From DATDDB01 sp035260545 (lineage in GTDB: Bacteria > Pseudomonadota > Gammaproteobacteria > Burkholderiales > Gallionellaceae): a stretch of 59,213 nt of DNA. Position 1 is the first letter of the stretch. Every line of letters starts with the position of its first letter. The notes beneath the pieces were generated by a model. The model was given only the letters and a program-made list of their open reading frames with translations. It searched no databases and was not told the DNA's origin. Below are positions 26,353-33,794 of the stretch, piece after piece. The stretch covers positions 1 to 59,213 of the forward strand of contig DATFUZ010000065.1 in NCBI GenBank assembly GCA_035260545.1, in the 5' to 3' direction. The translations under genes were made by a program, and so were the position numbers.

Positions 26353-27645
26353 ATGCGGATTGCACGTTCAGGAGGCCAGCCACCGATGGGGACTGTCGCT
26401 TTAAGAAGCGATGTGCACGAGCAGATCGAACGCATCGGCAGTGCCGACATCGTGGTCGGGATCCCGTCATTCAACAACGCGCGGACCATCGGCCATGTGG
26501 TAAGGGCGGCGCAAGCAGGGCTGGCGAAGTATTTTCCCGAACATAAAGCAGTGATCGTGAACTCGGACGGCGGCTCGACGGATGGCACCATGGATGTCAC
26601 CCGCAACACGTCGCTGGGCGACCTCGACGCCATCCTCCTGCATCATCGCATCACGTCCGCCTCCAAGATCGTGTTTCCCTATTCCGGAATTCCCGGGAAA
26701 GGCAGCGCATTCCGCTCGATATTCGAGATTGCCTCGGCGCTGGGCGCCAAAGCTTGCGCGGTCGTCGATTCGGACCTGCGCAGCATCACGCCCGAATGGC
26801 TGGAACTGCTGCTGAAGCCGGTGCTGACCGAGAGATTCGACTACGTGTCCCCCCTCTACCATCGCCACAAGTTCGACGGCACGATCACCAACAGCATCGT
26901 TTACCCCCTCACCCGTGCACTGTACGGCAAGCGCATCCGCCAGCCGATAGGCGGCGACTTCGGATTTTCCGGAAAGGTTGCAGAGTTCTACCTGAGCCAG
27001 GATGTCTGGGAAAGCGACGTCGCGCGTTTCGGCGTGGACATCTGGATGACCACGACGGCCATCGCCAACGGCTTCAAGGTGGCGCAGTCGTTCCTGGGCG
27101 CGAAGATACACGATCCCAAGGACCCGGGGGCCGATCTCAGCAACATGCTCTATCAGGTGGTCAGCGCGACATTCGGACTCATGGAAACGTACGCCGACAT
27201 ATGGGCGCCGGTGAAGGGATCGGAGGCGGTTCCATCCTTCGGCTTCGAATACACCGTGGGGCTGGAGCCGCTGAACGTCGACACATCGCGCATGCTCAAG
27301 GTGTTCCGCGAGGGCGTCCGGAATCTCGGCGAGATATGGCTCGACGTGCTGGGACCGGGCGACTTCGGGGAAATCGAAAGGCTGGGCACGCTTGACGACG
27401 CGGAATTCCATTTTCCCGCTTCACTGTGGATGCGTACCATTTACGACTATGCCCTCGCCTACCACAAGCGGACGCTGCCCATCGAACACCTGATAAAATC
27501 AATGACGCCTCTTTACGTCGGCAAAACCGCCTCGTTCATCCTGAGCGCGCGCGACATGGGCCAGGACGAAGCCGAGGCGGAAATCGAAAATCTGTGCATC
27601 GAATTTGAAAACGGCAAGGACTATCTTGCCGCGCACTGGACATAA
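26353..27645 (+). CDS. GT-A glycosyltransferase, similar to mannosylglycerate / hexosylglucosylglycerate synthases
   Basis: 430 aa, or 419 from the ATG at 26386, which has AGGAGG upstream. A GT-A nucleotide-sugar fold starts at ADIVVGIPSFNNARTIG. The metal-binding motif is VDSDLRS, and the later QPIGGDFGFSG, FGVDIWMTT and AKIHDP elements lie in the same order as in mannosylglycerate synthase of the GT78 kind, as far as I recall that sequence. There are no transmembrane segments, so it is cytoplasmic. Between the glycerate kinase and GpgS genes, it may add a second sugar to glucosylglycerate. The donor and acceptor are inferred from neighbours only. Confidence 0.75.
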   Translation: MRIARSGGQPPMGTVALRSDVHEQIERIGSADIVVGIPSFNNARTIGHVVRAAQAGLAKYFPEHKAVIVNSDGGSTDGTMDVTRNTSLGDLDAILLHHRITSASKIVFPYSGIPGKGSAFRSIFEIASALGAKACAVVDSDLRSITPEWLELLLKPVLTERFDYVSPLYHRHKFDGTITNSIVYPLTRALYGKRIRQPIGGDFGFSGKVAEFYLSQDVWESDVARFGVDIWMTTTAIANGFKVAQSFLGAKIHDPKDPGADLSNMLYQVVSATFGLMETYADIWAPVKGSEAVPSFGFEYTVGLEPLNVDTSRMLKVFREGVRNLGEIWLDVLGPGDFGEIERLGTLDDAEFHFPASLWMRTIYDYALAYHKRTLPIEHLIKSMTPLYVGKTASFILSARDMGQDEAEAEIENLCIEFENGKDYLAAHWT

Positions 27646-27661
27646 CCGCAAGGAGAGCGCC

Positions 27662-28366
27662 ATGGAAAAATTTCTCAATCTTGTTCTTGACCCGCTCAGG
27701 GAGCTTTTCGTCAAGTTCAAGGCCTTCGTGCCGAACCTGCTGGCAATGCTGATCATTCTGCTCCTCGGTTTCATCCTGGCGCGCGTCGTCCGCCTCGTCC
27801 TGCTGAAATTTCTCGGTGCCATCAATTTCGACAGCTGGTCGGACCGCATGGGCTTCACCAAGCTGATGCGCAAGGGGGACGTGTGGAACAAGCCTTCCAG
27901 CGTGGTGGCGAACCTGATCTTCTGGCTGATGGTCATCATCACGCTGCTCACTGGCCTTTACGCGCTGCAGATACCGGCCATGAACCAGTTGGTGGCTTCC
28001 GTCATCGGCTACATCCCGCAACTGTTCTCCGCCGTCATGATTCTGGGCATCGGCTACGTGTTCTCCGAATTCGTCAGCCGCACCGTGCTGATTGCCGCCG
28101 CCAACAGCGGGTTCCACTACGCCAAGCTGCTGGCCAAGGCCGTCAACACCCTGCTGATCGTGCTCATCCTCGCCATGGTCCTCGAACAACTGCACATCGC
28201 CCCCACCGTCGTCCTGGCAGCCTTTTCGATCGTTTTTGGCGGCATCGTCATCGCGCTCGCCATCGCGTTCGGCGTGGGCGGTATACCCGCCGCACGGCGC
28301 ATGATAGAGCGCGAAGCGCGCTCCGCGGATGAGGAGTCGCAGCATGACAAGATCGACCCCATCTGA
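27662..28366 (+). CDS. Small mechanosensitive-channel-like membrane protein
   Basis: 234 aa, started at the ATG with AAGGAGAG upstream (17 bases after the glycosyltransferase stop). Four to five hydrophobic segments (LLAMLIILLLGFILARVV, LIFWLMVIITLLTGLYAL, LFSAVMILGIGYVFSEFV, ILAMVLEQLHIAPTVV, IVIALAIAFGVGG) match the conserved TM-helix repeat of MscS-like proteins. The cytoplasmic beta-domain of MscS is missing, since the chain ends soon after the last helix. It probably releases or senses osmolytes made by the flanking genes. Confidence 0.8.
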   Translation: MEKFLNLVLDPLRELFVKFKAFVPNLLAMLIILLLGFILARVVRLVLLKFLGAINFDSWSDRMGFTKLMRKGDVWNKPSSVVANLIFWLMVIITLLTGLYALQIPAMNQLVASVIGYIPQLFSAVMILGIGYVFSEFVSRTVLIAAANSGFHYAKLLAKAVNTLLIVLILAMVLEQLHIAPTVVLAAFSIVFGGIVIALAIAFGVGGIPAARRMIEREARSADEESQHDKIDPI

Positions 28367-28378
28367 CGCGGGTGCGCC

Positions 28379-29587
28379 ATGAGCGATTTCTATCAGACCG
28401 GCATCATCACCACCCTGCACCAACTCGGAAAATCGTCGCTCGAGCGCCTCGAGTCCGAGTTGTATAGCTACTCCCGCAGCCGGCCGATTGCCCTGGTGCT
28501 GCCCTCGCTGTATTCCGAATTCGAGGGGCCAGCCATGCCCGGCATTATCCAGGAGCTGTCCAAGGTCAGATACCTCAACCAGATCGTGCTGGTGCTCGAC
28601 AAGGCATCCGAGGCCGAATTCCAGAAGGTGCGCGAATGGATGAAGCCCATCCCCACGGAAGTGAAGATCATCCACAATGACGGCAAGCGCGTGACTGAGG
28701 TCTACGAAACGCTGCACCGCAACGGACTGGACGTGGGGCAGCGCGGCAAGGGCCGCTCGGCGTGGATGTCCTACGGATATGTGCTGGCATGCGGGCGTTC
28801 GGACATGATCGCGCTGCACGACTGCGACATCGTCACCTACAACCGTGAACTGCTCGCCCGACTGTGTTATCCCGTTGCCAACCCCAACCTGGACTACGTC
28901 TTCTGCAAGGGCTTTTACAGCCGCGTGACACACAAGATGAACGGACGGGTGACGCGGCTGCTGATGACACCGCTCGTGCGCTCCATCCAGCAACTCATCG
29001 GCGCCCACGATTTCCTCATGTTCCTCGACAGTTTTCGCTACCCGCTGTCGGGCGAATTCAGCATGACCACCGACCTGGCGCGGGTCAACCGCATTCCCTG
29101 GGACTGGGGACTGGAAGTAGGCTCCCTGGCCGAGGTCTACCGCAACTACTCGCCGCGCCGCGTGTGCCAGGTGGACATTGCCGCCACCTATGAACACAAA
29201 CACCAGCAGCTCTCGCCAAACGACGCGCGCCAGGGCCTGATGAAAATGGCCGTGGACATCTGCAAGTCCATCTTCCGCACGCTGGCCTCGGAAGGCGTGA
29301 TCTTCTCTGACGGCTTTTTCAAATCGCTGCTGGTCGCCTACCTGCGGGAAGCGGAGGACACCATCATGAAATATGAGGCCGACGCAACCATCAACGGACT
29401 GGACTTCGACCGCCACGAAGAAGCCAAGGCGGTGGAGACCTTCACCCATGCAATTGGCATCGCTGCACAGGCATATTCTGAAAATCCCATGGGCACCCCC
29501 CTCATTCCGAACTGGAACCGCGTCACATCCGCGATCCCCGGCATTTTCGAAATGCTGAAGGCCGCAGTGGACGAAGACAACAAGTAG
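28379..29587 (+). CDS. gpgS: Glucosyl-3-phosphoglycerate synthase, GT81 GpgS-like
   Basis: 402 aa, the normal length. It would transfer glucose from a nucleotide donor to 3-phosphoglycerate. The family is recognised from ALVLPSLYSEFEG, the GKGRSAWMSYGYVLA loop, the metal-binding HDCDIVTYNRELLARL and FCKGFYSRV. With the HAD phosphatase at 24134 it forms the two-step glucosylglycerate pathway known from cold- and salt-adapted archaea and bacteria. It starts 12 bases after the channel gene. The symbol is by family; activity on other sugars is possible. Confidence 0.85.
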   Translation: MSDFYQTGIITTLHQLGKSSLERLESELYSYSRSRPIALVLPSLYSEFEGPAMPGIIQELSKVRYLNQIVLVLDKASEAEFQKVREWMKPIPTEVKIIHNDGKRVTEVYETLHRNGLDVGQRGKGRSAWMSYGYVLACGRSDMIALHDCDIVTYNRELLARLCYPVANPNLDYVFCKGFYSRVTHKMNGRVTRLLMTPLVRSIQQLIGAHDFLMFLDSFRYPLSGEFSMTTDLARVNRIPWDWGLEVGSLAEVYRNYSPRRVCQVDIAATYEHKHQQLSPNDARQGLMKMAVDICKSIFRTLASEGVIFSDGFFKSLLVAYLREAEDTIMKYEADATINGLDFDRHEEAKAVETFTHAIGIAAQAYSENPMGTPLIPNWNRVTSAIPGIFEMLKAAVDEDNK

Positions 29588-30052
29588 CCGCCGCGGGCCG
29601 TTCTGCGCCGCCCGGCATCCTTCCTCCATGGTTGCACTGGCATTCCGGCAGGCCTGGCTGCGGCGTACTTCGCCCTTCGGCGCGGAGCCTCAACGCTCGC
29701 GCGCCACCCGATCGCCATTCCGGACCGTCGTCGCCCTTTGCGCCAAGCGGCGTCGCACCCCCGAAATATGCCTGAGGAATAATCCCGACTCTCTCACCGG
29801 GCAGTCCACTGGACGATGTTACCGCTTATCCAGGAATCGGCGCCGCCTGTCGGCTATGTCTGTTCTTTGAATGTGGGAATGCGGTACCTTACCCCGCTTC
29901 CCGAAAAAGACGCGCATCTCACCGGACGAGCCACATCATAGCGGACGGATCACATCACATCACAGACTTTCGCTGTGATGGCGTTGCACAGCGGTATGAA
30001 GCTCCCGGGGCGATACAACAGTCTTGCTGGCGATACAAACAGGTAATGAATT
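29588..30052. other. 465-base non-coding gap before the Pil-Chp cluster
   Basis: I see no credible gene here; a plus-strand frame at 29628-29870 has Arg-rich, shadow-like composition and no ribosome site. No intrinsic terminator closes gpgS. The promoter of the pilG-like gene must lie in the last ~170 bases, which are more AT-rich. A perfect small hairpin is at 29958-29980. Confidence 0.6.
29958..29980. promoter_or_regulatory. Dyad upstream of the pilG-like gene
   Basis: CATCACAG (29958-29965) and CTGTGATG (29973-29980) form an exact 8-bp dyad with a 7-base spacer, 72 bases before the start codon. It is preceded by a short CACAT/CATCAC direct repeat. No T-run follows, so a regulator site or 5' leader hairpin is more likely than a terminator. 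Confidence 0.4.
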
Positions 30053-30835
30053 ATGGCTAACGGACAAAAATCATGGCTGGTAGGAGCCTTGGGACTTTCC
30101 GATGGAGAATCCAAACTGCTCGCGGGCATCGCGTCGCTGACGCGCGCCCGCCCGGAGGGCAGCTATCTCATCGGCACGCCGGAAAATGTCCAGGATTGGA
30201 ACATCGTCATTGTCAACATGGATGATGAAGCTTCCGTCTCCACGTGGCAAACGCTTGCCGCCACTGCACATCCGCCCGCTCCCGTGCTGTATGCCGCAGC
30301 GCAGCCCGCCGATCCCAACAATTATTTTCTGTCGCGCCCGTTCGGCCCGGCAAAATTGCTGGCGCTGCTGGACAAGATTGCGAAGAAACTGGGGGAGTCC
30401 ACCCAATTGTGGGGCAAACCCGTGCTGCAGCAGGCGGCGCCTGCCCCGCACGAAACCGCCCTGCGCGCGCTGGTCGTGGATGACAGCCCCACTGTGACCA
30501 AACAGATCGAACTGGAGTTGCGTAATTCCGGCATCCTTTCGGACATCGCCGAGACCGGCGAGCGCGCGCTGGAACTGCTGGCCCAGAACCGCTACGACAT
30601 GGTGTTCCTGGACGTGATCCTCCCCGGAGCCGACGGCTACCAGGTGTGCCGGGAAATACGCAAGTCGCCGCGGACCCGGCAAACGCCCGTGATCATGCTG
30701 ACGAGCAAGTCCTCGCCCTTCGACAAAGTGCGCGGCTCGCTGGTCGGATGCAGCGCCTACCTGACCAAACCCGTGGACTACACCGCGTTCCGCGAAACGG
30801 TCGGGAAATACCTTGGGGTGCTGCAGCAAACCTGA
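30053..30835 (+). CDS. pilG: PilG-like response regulator with a degenerate N-terminal receiver
   Basis: 260 aa, about twice the usual PilG. Residues ~140-255 form an active CheY-like receiver (ALVVDDSPTVTKQIE, phospho-acceptor Asp in MVFLDVILPGADGYQ, IMLTSKSS, LTKPVD). Residues ~1-115 have receiver-like ends (DWNIVIVNMDDE, FLSRPFGPAKLLALLDKI) but no acidic triad, so this half is a pseudo-receiver. It should regulate type IV pili downstream of the ChpA kinase. The symbol is given by synteny with pilH-pilI-pilJ-chpA. Confidence 0.8.
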   Translation: MANGQKSWLVGALGLSDGESKLLAGIASLTRARPEGSYLIGTPENVQDWNIVIVNMDDEASVSTWQTLAATAHPPAPVLYAAAQPADPNNYFLSRPFGPAKLLALLDKIAKKLGESTQLWGKPVLQQAAPAPHETALRALVVDDSPTVTKQIELELRNSGILSDIAETGERALELLAQNRYDMVFLDVILPGADGYQVCREIRKSPRTRQTPVIMLTSKSSPFDKVRGSLVGCSAYLTKPVDYTAFRETVGKYLGVLQQT

Positions 30836-30910
30836 GCCCCGCGGGAAAGTACGACCCGCTCGGGATATGTAAATTTCGTACCACATAAATAGCAAGTTGG
30901 AGATTAGAAA

Positions 30911-31273
30911 ATGGCAAAGAAAGCTTTGATCGTTGATGATTCCGCCGCTGACCTGGCGAACCTCAAGACTATCCTGGGCGACGCGGGATGCTCGGTCATC
31001 ACCGCGACCGGCGGCGCCGAGGCCGTCACCAAGGCCAAATCGGACAAGCCGCAGATCATCTTTCTGGATGTGGTAATGCCCGACATGGACGGCTACGAAG
31101 CATGCCGTCAGCTCGCTGCGGACGGCGACACCAAGTCCATCCCCGTAGTCTTCGTCACCAGCAAGGACCAGAAGGCGGACAAAGTCTGGGGCGAATTGCA
31201 GGGTGCAAAAGGACACGTGGGCAAGCCCTACAGCGCCGACCAGATCATCGATCAGCTCAAGAGCCTGACCTGA
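30911..31273 (+). CDS. pilH: Single-domain response regulator PilH
   Basis: 120 aa CheY-like receiver: ALIVDDSAADLANL, phospho-acceptor Asp in IIFLDVVMPDMDGYE, VFVTSKDQKAD and the VGKPY lysine. PilH works with PilG in controlling twitching motility through ChpA. It starts 75 bases after pilG behind a GGAGA site. Confidence 0.92.
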   Translation: MAKKALIVDDSAADLANLKTILGDAGCSVITATGGAEAVTKAKSDKPQIIFLDVVMPDMDGYEACRQLAADGDTKSIPVVFVTSKDQKADKVWGELQGAKGHVGKPYSADQIIDQLKSLT

Positions 31274-31286
31274 TCGGCTGCGCTTG

Positions 31287-31844
31287 ATGGAACAAGGGGG
31301 ACGTTTGCGCATTGAGGCGGACTGGCTGCCGCCGGTCGCCGGGCTGGCTCATTTCGAGCCGCCGCCCGGCGCATACCTCGCCGTCCCTCGCCAGTTCGAA
31401 CAAAAGGAGCAGCGGGCACGCTACGGATTTAGAATCGACACGATAGGCCTGCTGATCGATCCCGCAACGGGCAGCGAGGTCATGCCCATGCCACGTATCG
31501 CCCCGCTGCCCGGGGCGCCTGCGGGACTCCTCGGCCTCGCGAACGTGCGCGGCAATCTGGTGCCGCTATATGAACTGCGCACACTTATGGAGCTTGGGCC
31601 GCGCCCTGCGGGCGTCGAACCCCTTGCGCTGGTCTTTGGTGAAAGCGATAACGCAGTCGGCGTGCTCGTGGAAGGCCACCCCGTCGCGCTAGCGCGTTTG
31701 CACCCCCTGTCCCGCGCCGATATCCCCGTCATCCCTGCCGCCCTTGAAGGACTCGCGCCAGCAGGCTGGGTTCAGGACGACGTAATCTGGCTCGAATTTG
31801 ACCACAACGCTTTTTTCGATATGACGCTTCAGCGCGCCGCATGA
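31287..31844 (+). CDS. pilI: CheW-like adaptor PilI
   Basis: 185 aa from the ATG at 31287 (a TTG at 31284 is adjacent). The CheW domain occupies most of it: RYGFRIDTIGLLIDP, PLPGAPAGLLGLANVRGNLVPLYEL and LALVFGESDNAVGVLVEG. It couples the PilJ receptor to ChpA. It lies 13 bases after pilH. Confidence 0.9.
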   Translation: MEQGGRLRIEADWLPPVAGLAHFEPPPGAYLAVPRQFEQKEQRARYGFRIDTIGLLIDPATGSEVMPMPRIAPLPGAPAGLLGLANVRGNLVPLYELRTLMELGPRPAGVEPLALVFGESDNAVGVLVEGHPVALARLHPLSRADIPVIPAALEGLAPAGWVQDDVIWLEFDHNAFFDMTLQRAA

Positions 31845-31899
31845 ACAACCGGACCCTGTGCTTGAACTTGGCAACGAACCTGAATCAGGAAGCTAGAAG

Positions 31900-33762
31900 A
31901 TGATAAACCTAAAAGACTTTAACCTTTCCACCATTCGGGGCAGAATCACCCTGCTGGCGGCCGGCGCCGTTGTGATGCTGATCGCCGTAGGTGCCTTCGC
32001 CATGTTCCAGTTGCACACCCTGTCACGCGAGGCGACCCACAGCACGGAACGCGACTATAGGACAATCCGGCTGCTCAAGTCGGTCGCGGAGGCGCGCCAC
32101 TACTTCCAGAGCCAGGTGCAGGAATGGAAAGACACGCTGCTGCGCGGCAACGACCCCGCGCTGTACCAGCACCACTTCAGCGCCTTCCAGAAGGACCATG
32201 CTGCGGTAGACAGCGAACTGAAGGAAACACGCGAGTTGGTTGTGAACGCCAACCTGCCCAACCTGGCCACCATCCTCACCGTCGCCGACGTGGATGAACT
32301 GGTGAAACTGCACGATGAACTGCACGACCACTATATGGCTGCGATCGCCAACTACGAACCGTCCCACCCGGCCGCCGGCCAGGAAGTGGACCGGACGATC
32401 CGTGGTGTGGACCGTTCCTTCACCACCAAGCTGAACAAGATCGGTGACGCGGTTGCGGCGTACGGCAAACTGGAAGGTGAAGCATCACAGGCGCATATTG
32501 CCGACACCATCAACGTGACGTACTGGCTAACCATTGCAGTTCTGATACTGTCGGCGCCGTTGCTCGCCGCGCTGGGCTTCTTTATCGCCCGCGGCATCCT
32601 GCGCAACCTGGCCTCGTTCCAGGGCACGATCGACCAGATACACGGCGGTGACTATTCGGCACGCGCCAACATCAAGACCAGGGATGAGCTGGGCCAGCTC
32701 GCGTCCGCATTTAACGACCTGCTCGACGGCCGCGTGGAAACGCTCGCCAATATCCAGCGCGAAAACGAAAAGCTCAACGAATCGGTGCTGGACCTGCTGC
32801 GCGCAGTGGCGCAGCTTGCCCGCAAGGATCTCACCGTGCGCATCCCGGTGTCGGAAGACGTGACCGGCGCCGTGTCCGACGCGCTGAACATGCTCGCTGG
32901 CGAAACGGCCAAGGTGCTGCAGGACGTATCCAACATTTCGGCCGACGTAACGGCGGCCTCGCTCGAGGTGCAGAAGCAGTCCGACAGCATGCTGCTGAAT
33001 GCCTCAAAGGAACGCGATGAAGTGGACAACACCGCCCGCGCGCTTTCCGACGCTGCTCAGGCGATGCGCGGCATTGCCGAACTTGCGCTGCGCACCAACG
33101 AGGCCGCGGACAATGCGATCCGCTCCACCCAGACTGCGCTGGCATCCGTGACCAATACCGTGACTGGTATTAACAGCACCCGCGATGTGATTCGCGAAAC
33201 CGAAAAGCGGATCAAGCGCCTCGGCGAACGCTCCCAGGAGATTTCCGGCGTGGTGAACCTGATCAACACCATTGCGGAACGTACTCACATCCTGGCGCTG
33301 AACGCCAGTATGCACGCCGCTTCCGCCGGTGAGGCGGGCCGCGGCTTTGCGGTGGTTGCGGACGAAGTGCAGCGCCTGGCTGAAAACGCCCGCCAGGCAA
33401 CGCAGCAAATTTCCGCCCTGGTGAACAACATTCAGGTCGAGACGTCCGACACCGTGAACACCATGAACGCCGTGATTACTCAGATCGTTGAGGGCAGCCG
33501 CCTCGCTGAACAGGCGGGTGAACAAATGCAGATGACGCAGCAAACGACGTCCGAGCTGGTGTCGTCCGTCCGACAGATCGCGGCAACGTCCAGTGAACAG
33601 ATCCAGGTCAGTCAGGACCTGGTCGAACTGGCGTCCATAATCAGGGACAACAGCGAAAAGACCAGTGCACAGCTGATGGCACAGTCCAGCAACACCAACA
33701 GCCTGGTGGAATACGCCAAACAGCTTCTTGCTTCGGTGCGCGTGTTTAAGCTGCCCGCCTGA
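31900..33762 (+). CDS. pilJ: Methyl-accepting chemotaxis protein PilJ
   Basis: 620 aa. An N-terminal TM helix (ITLLAAGAVVMLIAVGAFAM) and a second near residues 205-230 (VTYWLTIAVLILSAPLLAAL) flank a helical periplasmic domain. A HAMP segment and a coiled-coil signalling domain follow, with the receptor tip at ILALNASMHAASAGEAGRGFAVVADEVQ. Here NASMHAA replaces the usual NAAIEAA, which is typical of PilJ. Most conserved methylation residues are hard to define by eye. Confidence 0.94.
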   Translation: MINLKDFNLSTIRGRITLLAAGAVVMLIAVGAFAMFQLHTLSREATHSTERDYRTIRLLKSVAEARHYFQSQVQEWKDTLLRGNDPALYQHHFSAFQKDHAAVDSELKETRELVVNANLPNLATILTVADVDELVKLHDELHDHYMAAIANYEPSHPAAGQEVDRTIRGVDRSFTTKLNKIGDAVAAYGKLEGEASQAHIADTINVTYWLTIAVLILSAPLLAALGFFIARGILRNLASFQGTIDQIHGGDYSARANIKTRDELGQLASAFNDLLDGRVETLANIQRENEKLNESVLDLLRAVAQLARKDLTVRIPVSEDVTGAVSDALNMLAGETAKVLQDVSNISADVTAASLEVQKQSDSMLLNASKERDEVDNTARALSDAAQAMRGIAELALRTNEAADNAIRSTQTALASVTNTVTGINSTRDVIRETEKRIKRLGERSQEISGVVNLINTIAERTHILALNASMHAASAGEAGRGFAVVADEVQRLAENARQATQQISALVNNIQVETSDTVNTMNAVITQIVEGSRLAEQAGEQMQMTQQTTSELVSSVRQIAATSSEQIQVSQDLVELASIIRDNSEKTSAQLMAQSSNTNSLVEYAKQLLASVRVFKLPA

Positions 33763-33794
33763 GGCGGCCCATCTGCGCCCGATCCTGAGAACGA

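Noticed and set aside
29628..29870. Plus-strand 80-codon frame in the gap before pilG
   Set aside because: No ribosome site, Arg-rich composition and no resemblance to any family.
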